NCBI GenBank assembly: GCA_933207985.1
Contig: OW240916.1
Span: forward strand, 318,064,842 to 318,128,841
Direction: 5' to 3'
Source of the DNA: Pelobates cultripes
Taxonomy: Eukaryota > Chordata > Amphibia > Anura > Pelobatidae
DNA: 64,000 nucleotides
Positions within the stretch are counted from its first letter, which is position 1. Each line of letters starts with the position of its first letter. Shown here in pieces: positions 21,594 to 33,391 of the stretch. Both the position numbers and the translations under genes were made by a program. The notes below the pieces were generated by a model that was not told where the DNA came from, ran no database searches, and saw nothing but the letters and a program-made list of their open reading frames with translations.

Positions 21594-21773
21594 GTATGGG
21601 GGGCAATGTGTGTCTATGGGGGCAATGTGTGTGTATGGGGCAGTATGGGGGGCAATGGGTGTGTATGGGGCCGTATGGGGGGCAATGTCTGTCTATGGGG
21701 GGCAATGGGTGTGTATGGGGCAGTATGGGGGGCAATGGGTGTGTATGGGGGGCAATGTGTGTGTGTGTGTGTG
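21594..21773. repeat. GTATGGGG-type minisatellite
   Basis: Units of about 20 bp such as 'GTATGGGGGGCAATGGGTGT' repeat to about 21773. The complementary unit makes up the array at 36380-36560, inside the hAT-type element at 35886-36909. Confidence 0.9.
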
Positions 21774-22787
21774 GCCTACCTGTCACTGGAGGCTGTTGCT
21801 GGGGGTCAGGCAGCCATCTTCTGCAGCAGCATGGGCTGCTGCATAACGGCGGGGGCGGGGCTTATCGGCGGGAGGCGGGGCTTCGTTTGGGGGCGGAGCC
21901 TGTGCCGGGGAGCCAATCAGTGCTCCCTCCGGCCACAGACAGCCCCCAGCACCTCAGCACTGCATTCCCTCCCCGGCTGTGACAGGCTGTTACAGTCCGA
22001 GGGAAGCCCATGGCCAGCAAGTTGCCGGCATTTGGGGGGGCCCAATGGGGGGCACAGCATGATGTAGGGGGGGCCATGGCCCCCTCTGGCCCCCCCCTAG
22101 CGACGCCACTGTTACACAGAAACACACCTTGCAGCCCTTACACATACAAACACAGATTCACACAATGCATTCCTTACACACATCATGACATCCCCTACAC
22201 ACTCCACCCCCTGTGAACAAACTCATTGGTGGAACATGAAGGTGGACCCTGGGACCCAGACCTTGAGCTGTGTAAAGGGCCCCCAAAAAATGGAGCTGCT
22301 TCCCGTTCTCCCAGAACATTGATTTTTGTGACCACAGTTACAAACAGCCTCCAGAGAGCCTGTTCTACACCAGACCAGTGGAGCCAGACTGCAGCTAGAG
22401 CCCATCATCATCCTCATCTGGTTGTAAGTAGGCAATATAGCATATTATTTGTGGCACTAATCTCTAATTTACATGGAAAGGGGTTCTAATATAAATGGAA
22501 GGGGTAGAGACGGGTAGTAAAATGTATGGAATGCATTTCTGAAAGTGTCACTGAATGGCAGTTAGGAAATGTGGTCACCCTAAGTCAGGGGCAGTATTAC
22601 ACAATCTGTATATGTATAAAAAAATATAAAAAGTAATCTGCAAAGTATAAAATGTTTGTGTCATATGTCGTGCTAAAAATTAAGCTAGGAATGTGCATAT
22701 TTATTTATTTTTTTATAATTTTTAGAATAATGATACAGACATTTTATTTCTTACATTTGTGATGATTCTTTTTTCCTCTCTATATTC

Positions 22788-23184
22788 AAGGGATACTATA
22801 GTCACCAGAACCACAACAGCTAAACGTAGTAGTTCTGGTGTCTATAGCATGTCTTTGCAGGCTTTTTAAGGTAAGCACAGCCATTTTGTAAAAAGGCAGA
22901 ATTTACATTACTGATGAGGAATACCTCCAGTGGACACTCAGATGGCCACTCGAGGTGCTTCCTAGTCGAGACATGAATGCCGCCCTATGAAGTATCTGCG
23001 CATGTGCGGCAAAGCTGCGCATGTGCGGCAAAGCTGCGCATGCGCACCAGAGAGCAATGACGCTTCTGAATAGAAGCGTTTTATTGCTCCCTGCTCGCAC
23101 CCTCCTATTTCGTTATTTTGACGAAATAGGGGGCACAGCATCAGGAGGATCCCGGCGCTGCACTTCCCTGTAGTGACCCTTTAA
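22788..23184. mobile_element. MITE ('AAGGGATACTATAGTCACC' ends)
   Basis: Left end 'AAGGGATACTATAGTCACCA' and right end 'CCCTGTAGTGACCCTTTAAA' are rough inverted complements. An internal hairpin ('CCAGAACCACAACAG...TAGTAGTTCTGG') lies at the left end. A short direct repeat 'GCGCATGTGCGGCAAAGCT' lies near 22998-23040. Confidence 0.6.
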
Positions 23185-23674
23185 AGTTATTATTTAATCA
23201 TTTATATAGCAACTGCAAATTCCGTAGCGCTGTGCAATGGGATAAACAACTCATAGTTTACAGAATAAGAATATACCCGGCGAGTAAAAATGCTATCCCC
23301 CCAGATTTTTGGGGGTTCCTACACCCATGCACACACACTAGAAGAATTTGAATGGTAACTCATTTTGGGACTTGTGACTTGGGTTTCGGGTACCTGCGAT
23401 CTTTGTTTAGGTAAGGGATCTTTGCTAAGACTTTCTGTAGATTGTATTACCTATTCCTCCTATTATCCTTAAGGTTTGGTAAATTTTATCATCGGACGCC
23501 TATGCTGGTAGTGGTTATTCTGCTTATTACTTTTTTTGTGATATTTTTTATTGAGCTACTTAGTAGCTGCTTTTATTGAATTTATTGTTACGCTATCCGA
23601 TTTGCAAAATGTACAAATACAGAGGATATTTTTCACTCCTATTTACTTGTGAATATACACACAGAGACTGCTGA

Positions 23675-23724
<50 letters not shown>

Positions 23725-24718
23725 GCACCTACTCTCAGGTCCTGCTGCCAATCATCCATCTGCTTGTCCTGTAGTTCCTGTTCCTCCCACTCCTCCCATG
23801 CGGGCTCGTTTAGGGCAGAGGGCAGGGACATGCTGCTACATCCCATCTCAGTCATCTCCACACAGCTAAGGCACCAACGAGTATTCCTAGCACGGCCTTA
23901 AAGCACTGCACACCCTGGTGGCCGGTGCCGATATTGCAGCACATTATCCTCACAGAAAAATACCAGCAATTGTATTCTTGGTGTTTTTGCACTACCGGCA
24001 CCGGCCACATCGCATCAAATACCAGCTATGCCAGTAAAATACCAGCCAGGTGGCAACCCTATCATTAAATGCATCGCCCCTGTAGGGGAGAAGGTTGGCT
24101 TGCCATGCAATGCTTCACAGTCATCAAATGATGAATTAAGCCATAATGAAGATATTTTATTAATATGACACTGACATCCTCTCATAAGTAAACGGTTACA
24201 CTGCCAGAGCAAGGTACATGTGTACTTCACATTCCTAAGGTGCTAAATGAATGCAGAATACAATTCCATTTATCCCTGTCTCCTGTTTCTCTGTCCCCTG
24301 CACGGCTCTGTGTGCGGTGGAAGTGAAGTTTAAAGGAACACTAAAAATGACTATTTAGTGGCTATACCCCCAGTGAATACATGCATGCATTTTATACCTT
24401 AAAAGAGATTGCAAGAACTGCAGTTCTTATGAACTGCAATCCTCCTCTCCCCTCACCCCCTTTTCTCTGAAAGATACTCTTCTCAGTTCAGCTCATTAAG
24501 TGGTTTGGGTGCTGTGTCCCTTTTGCACAGATAAACTGCTATGCTTAAATTGCAGCACTAAGTCTGCTCACAGTGGGCTTCCTGAATGAGGTCCTCCAGC
24601 GTCAGATTTTTTTCCCCATAAGAAAGCATTGATTAGCTTAGCCTAGTTTCAAGTATGTGGGACAGGAGCCCAAAACGTGGCCCATCACAGCAAAAACAGG
24701 ACATTTGACAACTATGTA
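23185..24718. other. No gene; short repeats only
   Basis: Contains a GA microsatellite (23678-23720) and, near 24330, another piece opening 'TTTAAAGGAACACTA'. No supported coding frame. Confidence 0.4.
23678..23720. repeat. (GA)n microsatellite
   Basis: Uninterrupted AG/GA run of just over 40 bp. Confidence 0.95.
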
Positions 24719-24722
24719 TTAA

Positions 24723-26132
24723 CCCCTTAAGGACGGAGCCAAATGTACACATTGTGAACAAAACAAAATGTAAACAAAACCTGGCATTTGCGCTACATGT
24801 CTGTCCAACCGTAATACACCTCTTTCATAGTAAATGCACCCACCCTTATTATATATCATTTTATTCAGGGGAAACAGGGCTTTCATTTAATATCAAATAT
24901 TTAGCTATGAAACATAATTTAATATGAAAAAAATGGGAGAAAATACGTTTTTTTTAAATTTTTTTAGTTCTACATGACATTTTAACGATCAATGTCATAA
25001 TACTGTTTGCTTTTACTGCAATAAAATACACATATTTATATTCAGTAAAGTCTCACGTGTAAGACAGTACCCCCTATGTACAGGTTTTATGGCGTTTTGG
25101 GAAGTTACAGGGTCAAATATAGCACGTTACATTTGAAATTGAAATTCGCCAGATTGGTTACGTTGCCTTTGAACTGTATAGTAGCCCGGAATGAAATTTA
25201 CACCCATAATGGCATACCATTTGCAATAGTAGACAACCCAAGGTATTGCAAATGGGGTATGTCCAGTCTTTTTTAGTAGCCATTTGGTCACAAACACTGG
25301 CCAAAGTTAGCGTTCGTATCTGTTTGTGTGAAAAATGCAAAAAATGCCAATTTTGTCCAGTGTTTGTGACTAAGTGGCTACTAAAAAAGACTGGACATAC
25401 CCTGTTTGCAATACCTTGGGTTGTCTACTATTGCAAATGGTATGCCATCATAGGGGTAATTTTCATTCTTGGGCTACCATAGGGTCTCGAAGGCAACATA
25501 ACCAATCTGGCGAATTTTAATGTGAAAAAACTGAAATGCAAGCCTTATATTTGACGCTGTAACTTTTGAAAACACCATAAAACCTGTACATGAGGGGTAC
25601 TGTTGTACTCGGGAGACTTCGCTGAACACAAATATTTGTGTTTCAAAACAGTAAAAGTATCACAGCAATAATATTGTCCGTGTAATGCTGTTTGTGCGTG
25701 AAAAATGCAAAAAACTTCACTTTTACTGGCGATATCATCGTTGTAATACATTTTACTGTTTTGAAACACTAATATTTGTGTTCAGCGAAGTCTCCCGAGT
25801 AGAACAGTACCCCCCATGTACAGGTTTTATGGTGTCTCGGAAAGTTATAGGGTTAAATATAGTGCTAGCAAATTAAATTCCCTTTACTTTCGGCATGGGT
25901 TGTCAGGCAGGTCCTGCTAATTGTAATTAATTAAGATACCTAATTATGTAAAAATATTACATAAATATATATGTAGAATTAATATATGTATATATATACG
26001 TATGTGTATATATATGTATATATCTATATAATTTTTTTTAAATATTTTTATTTATATATAGGTATATATAGTGATATATCCGTATATATTTATGTATATA
26101 GATATATATATTATTTCGTTCTACGTGTATTT

Positions 26133-26178
<46 letters not shown>

Positions 26179-26835
26179 TTCACAAAACAGAACGAAATAA
26201 CACACATCTATATATTTTTTAATTATTTATTTTTAATTATTTTTTTAATTTTATTTTTTAACGTATTTACATTTTTATTTTTTTTATATTATATATAAAT
26301 ATATATATAACAATAATTATATATATATTTAATCAGTATCAGTCTACGTGTAATTTGATAATATATATATATAATTATATATATATTAATAGTAAAATAC
26401 ACCTAGACGGTGTATGTGTGTGTATGTATATGTGTATATATATACTTAGATCATATATATATAATATATACATATGATCTAAGTATATATAATTATTTTT
26501 TTTTACACCATTAACTTTTTATTTTATTTTCAGCCAGCAGGGGGACCACCTGTAATTACAGGCAGCCCCCCTGCCGGCAATACAGAAGCCAGCTATACCC
26601 GGCCATGTGATTGTGGGGTCCTCGCTAGGACCCCACTCTCACATGGCCGGGGGGCTTCAACGAGGACGGATGTGCCGCGGGGGGCTCCCTGGGAGTCCCC
26701 CCCACCGCGATCGCCGGCGTGGGACCGCCGGCGACCGGGTAAGTTAACAAAAACCGGAGGGCGTACAATTACGCCCGGCGGCGTTTAGAGCCGCCTATTA
26801 GAGGGCGTAATTGTACGTCCTCCGGTTTTAAGGGG
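24723..26835. mobile_element. TTAA-flanked palindromic element, copy 1
   Basis: Flanked by TTAA on both sides (24719-24722, 26836-26839). Ends read CCCCTTAAGGACGGAG and, complemented, CCCCTTAAAACCGGAG. The body has two large hairpins: one centred near 25330 with arms of about 200 bp (the 'AGACAACCCAAGGTATTGCA' block recurs inverted at about 25410), the other centred near 25705. An AT-rich tract (25960-26510) follows, then a compact terminal hairpin (26755-26826). TTAA duplication and CCC ends suggest piggyBac-type mobilisation; that is inference. No transposase is present. Confidence 0.75.
25960..26510. repeat. AT-rich microsatellite tract
   Basis: Long TA-dominated runs with TATG interruptions inside the TTAA-flanked element copy 1. 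A pure TA run lies at about 26136-26174. Confidence 0.9.
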
Positions 26836-26917
26836 TTAAATAGATTCAGGGAATTCATGCAAACTGAACATCTTGGCCTAATGTAATTAAACAACTTTGA
26901 TTTCACAAAGTGATTAA

Positions 26918-28460
26918 CCCTTTAAGGACTGAGCCAAATGTACACGTTGTGAACAAAACAAAACCTGGCATTTGCACTATATGTCTGTCCAACCGTAATT
27001 CACCTCTTTCATATTAAATGCACCCACCCTTATTACATATCATTTTATTCAGGGGAAACAGGGCTTTCATTTAATATCAAATATTTAGCTATGAAACATA
27101 ATTTAATATGAAAAAAAATGGGAGAAAATAAGACTTTTTTTTTTTAGTACTACATGACATTTTAACTGTCAATGTCATAATACTGCTTGCTTTTACTGCA
27201 ATAAAATACACATATTTGTATTCAGCAAAGTCTCACGTGTAAAACAGTACCCCCTATGTACAGGTTTTATAGTGTTTTGGGAAGTTACAGGGTCAAATAA
27301 AGCATGTTACATTTGAAATTGAAATTCGCCAGATTGGTTACGTTGCCTTTGAGACTGTATAGTAGCCCAGGAACTAAATTTAAACCCATAATGGCATACC
27401 ATTTGCAATAGTAGACAACCCAAGGTATTGCAAACAGGGTATGTCCAGTCTTTTTTAGTAGCCATTTGGTCACAAACACTGGCCAAAGTTAGCGTTAGTA
27501 TTTGTTTGTGTGTGAAAAATGCAAAAAACGCCAATTTTGGCCAGTGTTTGTGACTAAGTGGCTACTAAAAAAGACTGGACATACCCCGTTTGCAATACCT
27601 TGGGTTGTCTACTATTGCAAATGGTATGCCATCATAGGGGTAATTTTCATTCTTGGGCTACCATAGGGTCTCAAAGGCACCGTAACCAATCTGGCGAATT
27701 TTAATGTGAAAAAAATGAAACACAAACCTTATATTTGAAGCTGTAACTTTTGAAAACACCATAAAACCTGTACATGAGGGGTACTGTTGTACTCGGGAGA
27801 CTTCGCTGAACAGTAAAAAGTATCACAGCAATAATATCGTCCGTGTAAGTGCTGTTTGTGTGTGAAAAATTCAAACAACGTCACTTTTACTGGCGATATC
27901 ATCATTGTAATACATTTTACCATTTTGAAACACTAATATTTGTGTTTAGCGAAGTCTCCCGAGTAAAACAGTACCCCCCATGTACAGGTTTTATGGTGTC
28001 TTGGAAAGTTATAGGGTTAAATATAGTGCTAGCAAATTAAATTCCCTATACTTTCGGCATGGGTTGTCTAGCAGGTCCCGCTAGTTGTAATTAATTAAGA
28101 TGGAGTAGGTGATGTGTAGAGTCCCACAAGCCGTAACCAACATCAGGAGAGCTCCACTGTATAAGAAATGAGGAAGGGAGGCCCTGCCTTTAATCAATCT
28201 AAGGATAAAAAGGGATATGCAAACAAAAAGTATAACTTGAAAAAAAGGGAGATCTACTAAACGGTGCCCAGAGGATCAATTGTCTGGAGTACTAGCTAGC
28301 ATCTAAGGTCCAGTTCCCCTAGTGTCCGACTGACAGGAAGGTAGTGTAAACGAACCTCGGGTAAGTAAAAAAAAAAAAACGGAGGGCGTACTATTACGCC
28401 CTGTGGCGTTTAGAGCCGCTTAGAATAGGGCGTAATAGTACGCCCTCCGGTTTTAAGGGG
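26918..28460. mobile_element. TTAA-flanked palindromic element, copy 2
   Basis: TTAA at 26914-26917 and 28461-28464; ends CCCTTTAAGGACTGAG and ...TTTTAAGGGG. The same two hairpins as copy 1 lie at about 27220-27790 and 27760-28010. The AT tract is absent and a different sequence fills 28100-28365. The terminal hairpin is at 28378-28455. It lies 78 bp from copy 1 in the same orientation. Confidence 0.75.
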
Positions 28461-28689
28461 TTAACCTGGAGTTTGGAAAAGCACATTTATTTAACCCTGA
28501 AGGTGGACAGCGTGGCCAGGGTAAGGTGAGAAACTCAGTCACAGAAAATGAAAAGCTTTGACCATTGGAAGGAAGCAACATGGCCTCCCACTGCAGACAA
28601 CTTGGCTGGTGAAATGGAGTATGAGGGAACACCTGGTATTACAGGCTGATAATTCACCCGGGGAGAGTACTCCATAGCCAGCCAGAGGC

Positions 28690-29040
28690 CCCTGGAGGGG
28701 GCAGGAGTGTGATGGGGGCAGGAAGGTGAGGGGGGGCAGGAGTGTGTGAGGGGGGCAGGAGGGGGGGGCAGGAGGAGTGAGGGGCAGGAGTGTGGGGGGC
28801 AGGAGTGGGCAGGAGTGTGAGGGGCAGAAGTGGGCAGGAATGTGGGGTGCAGGAGGTGGGGGGCAGGAGTGTGAGGGGGGGCAGGAGTGTGAGGGGGGCA
28901 GGAGGTGAGGGGGGGCAGGAGTGTGAGGGGGGGCAGGAGGAGGGGGGGCAGGAGGTGGAGGGGGGGCAGGAGTGTTGGGGGGCAGGAGTGTGTGGGAGGC
29001 AGGAGTCTGGGGGGGGGCAGGAGTCTGGGGGGGGCACACA
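28690..29040. repeat. GGGGCAGGAGTGTGAG minisatellite
   Basis: Dozens of short G-rich units with 'GGGGGGCAGGAGTGTG' as core. Long open frames here on both strands are artefacts of the repeat. Confidence 0.95.
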
Positions 29041-29129
29041 GTGTTTAGTATCTGTGGAATCTGTTAGGGGGAAGAATAGGTAAATCACCTCAGTCTATGC
29101 AATGGCTGCTGACTTTTAAACCTGTCTAA

Positions 29130-29500
29130 TTTTTAATATTAATTTTTTGGGAGTTTCCTTTTATTATGCCCCCTGGATCTTACTTAGTAAACTCACCTAC
29201 TTGGCGATGGCCTTTATATTATTCCTGGTGCTGGGTCTCAATATCTGTGTGCAGCCATTTTGTTCTGCTCTGCCTCTGATGGCTGCCACCTGCCTTCTGT
29301 GTGACCGATGCATTGTGGGTAAATGTGATTAGTAACTGAAATAGAACCTTGCTTTAAGCCCCGCCCACCATGACCTGACTGCTATATATAAGGAGAATAG
29401 CCCCTAGTTTTATTGATGTATTCAGATCAGATCAGATTCTGAGCTATACGGAGGCAGATTAAATAAAGCTTATTTTTGGTGACAGGGCTTCTTTAGTTTC
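29130..29500 (+). repeat. LTR-like repeat with TATA and AATAAA signals
   Basis: Carries 'TATATATAAGGAGA' at about 29382 and 'AATAAAG' at about 29463, spaced like promoter and poly(A) signals of an LTR. Part of it (about 29250-29415) resembles 55140-55325: 'CCATTTTGTTCT', 'GGGTAA', 'GAACTTTGCTTAAGC'-type strings and 'AGTCCCTAGTTT' occur in the same order. I could not fix LTR ends or a target duplication. Confidence 0.35.
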
Positions 29501-29558
29501 CCTCTTTTTCTTGATATAACCATCCACCATTACATCTGCAAATGTCAGCAGTTGCTCC

Positions 29559-29986
29559 TTAAAGGAACACCCCAGGCACCATAACAAAATCTACATGAAG
29601 TTGTTATGGTGCCTGGAACCCCCGACGCACTCTTACCTCAAGGGGTTAAACCATTCTCTAATGTTTTAACCCCAAAGTTGCCTCTCCCACCCCCCCTCCC
29701 CCTCATGCCCTCAGTTTGCCGTTGATTGGTTCCCCATTCACAAAAGTGGCTTTTAAAAGAAACTAACCTTCTTCAAGCCAGTCTTGTGATTAGGGAGCCA
29801 CCGAGAAAACGGTTTAACCCCTCGGGGTAAGAGTGCACCTGGGGACCTCCTGGCACCATAACAACTTCATTTAGAGGCACTGCAATTTAAAAAAAAACCT
29901 GCAGTGTTTTACAAAGCAGGACTAAGGGGTCCAGGGACACTGCACAATGAGCTGAAATGGTCTGGGTGACTATACTGTCCCTTTAA
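29559..29986. mobile_element. MITE ('TTAAAGGAACAC' ends)
   Basis: Left end 'TTAAAGGAACACCCCAGGCA' and right end 'GGTGACTATACTGTCCCTTT' are degenerate inverted ends of the same family as 22788-23184. The left end has a local hairpin ('GGCACCATAACAA' / 'TTGTTATGGTGCC'). Confidence 0.6.
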
Positions 29987-30248
29987 AGGCTCAGCTCCTA
30001 ATACACCTCAGCATTGACTAAACCGGAAGGCTGGAAAAAGCCTCATGGGAGTTGTAGTTCAAACACACCTAGAATTTGAGCAACCCCGAGCGAGTTGTTC
30101 CAGTTGCAAGATGTGGACTTTGATGCTCTCTCTCTGTTTTGTATACATAGGATATTGAGAAGTAACAATTATCTATAAGCGTCAAATACATAGAAAACAA
30201 GAATTTGTTGATAACAATTGTCTGTATGGTTTGTGAATCAAGATGTGT
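29987..30248. other. No recognised feature
   Basis: Unassigned bases between a MITE and the 3' end of the L1/Tx1-type ORF2; may include the element's 3' UTR. Confidence 0.3.
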
Positions 30249-32702
30249 TTAAGTAAATACAAAAACAAAGAACAAAGATAACCACGGTAGGATGGTATGG
30301 ACTGTATGTTGGAAGTTTTCCCCTTCGGTTAGCTTGCCCATGCTATTGCGTCTTGCCCAAGGGTGCGTGTGGGATCCCCCCTCATGGGGAATGCTGAAGG
30401 TACGTGCACCACCAGGACCAGATAGATGTGTAAGAGTGGTATCTGTCTGAGACGGAGTAGCAAATTTCCTCCATATTCCTAGTGGTTTCCACTCTTTGGA
30501 TCTCTTATGGGTGGCGGGTTTGATTTTTTCCAGTATATAGGGATCAATTGGTTTGCCGCTGTTATCAAATGTAGGAGTAGTTGAGTTTTTTTCTTTGGGA
30601 AAGTTTGGTGGTGTGAGAAGAATGATGAAAGAATCTGGGGTTGGGGTCAGTTTTCCCCCCAGTATCGTCTGTATGAGGCTAGAAATGTGCCCCCAGTAGG
30701 TTTGTATTTCTGGGCAGGACCACCAGATGTGTGATACTGTGCCTGAGGGGTGATGGCATCTCCAACATTGATCACAGGATTGGGGGAATATGGCTCTTAG
30801 TCTCGCTGGAGTATAATACCACCTGACTATTCTTTTATAGTTACTCTCTTGGGTCTGTGTGTTTCTAGATGTTTTGTGAATACTTCTAAAGATTTTGCGC
30901 CACCTATCAGGTGGTATGATGATATTGAGCTCCGATTCCCATGCAGAAGTGAAGGCCTGAGGGTGTTTGGGCTGTATGGAGAGAAGGAGAGTGTACATGA
31001 CAGAGATAAGCTTCTTTTTTAATATGTGCCCCTTGCAATAGTTTTCAAAGGGTGTTAGTTCTCGGAGTGCCCTCTGAGCCAAGTGTCCTTTCTTTAAAAA
31101 GTGTACCATTTAAATGTATGAAAACATTTGCATTGCTGTGATATCAGTCTCCGGTAACAATTTGTGTAAAGGTTTGATTTCATTCCCTTCAATTACTGCC
31201 TCCACTGACAAGTATTGTGAGTTATGATATTGCTTATCTATTTTCCTATCTGCTCCAGGAGGGAACAAGGGGTTGTGAGTGATTGGATACAGAGGTGAGG
31301 GATAGGGGGATATGTCCTGATGTGAGCACATGTGCGCCCATAGTCTGAGCGTGGGGGTGATGGTAGGATGTGTGCCATGGTGTAGTAGGAAAGATCCTAT
31401 CTTGTGCCACGGGATTGTGTAGATCTGGGTTCTGAAATAGGCGGCTTCCAGTTTCACCCATTGCTTATCTGAGTGTGGGTTGCACTATTCGTATACTCTA
31501 GTGAGCAGAGTTGCTTTGTGGTATAATTCCACATCTGGGAGGCCAAGCCCCCCCCTCATCTTTTGGTCGTTTAAGAAGTGAAAAGGATAATCAGGGTTTC
31601 TTATTGGCCCATATGTAGGTGGTGAATAACTTGTGGAGGGTATTGAAAAAGTATTTGTGCAGGTAGATCGGTAGGACTTGCAGTAAATAAAGGATGCGGG
31701 GTAGCACATTCATTTTTAGAATGCTTATTCGGTAAAACCATCCGAAATGGGGCATGTTCCAAGACTTAAGGTCCGTAGTTATTCTTTGGATCACTTCGGG
31801 GAAGTTGAGATCGTATATCTGAGAGATGTCATTTGGTATGTGTACCCCTAGGTATTTAAGTGACCCCAAGTAAATGGATAATCCTGTCATAGTTGTTCTG
31901 CAGTTTGTGAGGGAAGTGTGATCGGGAGGATTTCACATTTGCTTAAGTTTGCCTAAAAGTTTGAAAGTTTACAGTATAATGTCATTTCCCTCATGATATG
32001 TGGTAAAGAAATGGAGGGATGTGTGATTGTGAAGAGCATATCATCTGCAAATGCGCCTATCTTGTGGATTGTGTTTCCTACTTGGATCCCATGTATGTGC
32101 GGATTCTCTCTGATGCCCTGTAAGAATGGTTCCAGGACCAGTGCAAATAGCAAAGGCAAAAGAGGGCACCCTTGTCTTGTGCCATTGGAGATTCGCACCG
32201 GGTCTGATAATTGGCCATTGATGCGAATATGTACTGTGGGTGTGGAATAAACAGCTTCCAGCCATTTCATCCAATTGGGACCAAAGTCCATATGTTGAAG
32301 TGTGAGCCTCATCAGGGTCCAGTCTACCTTGTCGAGCGCTTTCTCGGCGTCAATCGACAGGAGTAGGCTGGTGTCTCCCGAGTGCTTTGCGTGGTGTATG
32401 AGGTTTAGGATCTTGGTTGTGTTATACTTAGCCTGCCTCCCCGAAACAAATCCCGACTGGTCTGTGTGGATCAAATCCTGGAGGATTGGGCGTAAGCGAT
32501 TGGATAGAATTTTGGTGAATAATTTGAGGTCAATGTTAATTAGGGTTATTGGTCTATAACTTCCGCATTGTGTGAGATCTTTGCCTGGTTTGGGCAAGAG
32601 TGTGATGGTGGCATTTAGTGCTTGTGGTGGGAGAGTGGAGCATTGCAATAGGGAGTTAAATGAATTTAGGAAGGGTTGTGCCAGCTGTGTTGAGAATGTT
32701 TT

Positions 32703-33235
32703 TGTCAGGAAACTGACAGGGATCCAATACGCAGAGTGCGCACAGAAGGAGGTACGTATACCGGACCTTAGAATGGCCGGACTAACGTAAGGACAAGCAA
32801 GAATAGTCAAAAGGTAAGCCGAGGTCAAGGGAGCCGGAGGACAGGTAAGCGAGATACAAGCCGAGTCAAAGGAGAGGAGAGGACAACAGGACAAAAGACA
32901 AGCAAGGGTCAAAACCGGAAACACAAGATAAAGAACGCGCTGAGTGACTAGCAAGCTAGAACCACGACAGGGCAATGAGCAGTAGTAAAGGTTTCCTTTA
33001 AATACCCTGTACCTAAATAGAGACCACGCCCCCAAAAGGTCCGGAATAGCGGTTCCCGGCACTTTATGCAAATGCCGACGTCATGACGTCGACGCTAGCC
33101 GTCGCGTCATAAAAGGGGGAGGAGCTAGCGCGGCCGGCGCGAAAACGGCCGGAATATGCCGAAATGCTAAGGGAAGGGAGCCCCTAAGCAGAGAGGATGT
33201 CCTCCCTGGATACATCACCAACAGGTACCCTGACA
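32703..33235 (-). mobile_element. Solo gypsy-type LTR inside the LINE ORF2
   Basis: 533 bp, starts TGTCAGG and ends CCCTGACA, flanked by the 5-bp direct repeat GTTTT (32698-32702, 33236-33240). It shares blocks with 502-800 in this orientation and with 1330-1650 in reverse, so it belongs to the family of the gypsy element near the left edge. No internal region remains, as expected from LTR-LTR recombination. It cuts the LINE RT just after the 'GPDGF' block. Confidence 0.9.
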
Positions 33236-33327
33236 GTTTTATAGTATTTTGCCGTAAAGCCATCTGGGCCTGGGCTTTTCCCCAATGGTAAATGTTTGAT
33301 TGTCTCTTGATATTCTTGAATGGAAAG

Positions 33328-33391
33328 AGGTTGGTCCAGGGAGTGTCTAAGGTTAGGCCTTTGGTCCAGGGAGTGTCTAAGGTTAGGCCTT
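33328..33391. repeat. 32-bp tandem duplication in the LINE
   Basis: The unit 'TTGGTCCAGGGAGTGTCTAA' plus 'GGTTAGGCC..' occurs twice head to tail, disrupting the RT reading frame at this point. Confidence 0.85.

Larger units (their letters stand above)
21049..22111. mobile_element. GC-rich non-autonomous element(s), boundaries unsure
   Basis: Very G/C-rich DNA opening 'CATGGGCGTAGGAACCC' and containing a palindrome, a 100-N gap and a minisatellite. It finishes with '...CCCCCCTAGCGACGCCACTG', which looks like a hAT-type end. The opening motif recurs inverted at about 23309-23327 ('GGGGGTTCCTACACCCATG'), so more than one element may be nested. No target duplication was found. Confidence 0.4.

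Noticed and set aside
21323..21982. 219-codon open frame across the N gap
   Set aside because: It reads through 100 N and a minisatellite; the translation is not real coding.
25245..25480. Frames such as 'MLVTKWLLKKTEHT' recurring at 25246, 27285, 49487 and 62092
   Set aside because: The shared peptide comes from the hairpin arms of the TTAA-flanked family; it is open on both strands because the arms are palindromic and no longer frame persists.
28539..29088. Long proline-rich or glycine-rich frames on both strands
   Set aside because: Produced by the GGGGCAGGAGTGTG minisatellite, which is open in several frames.
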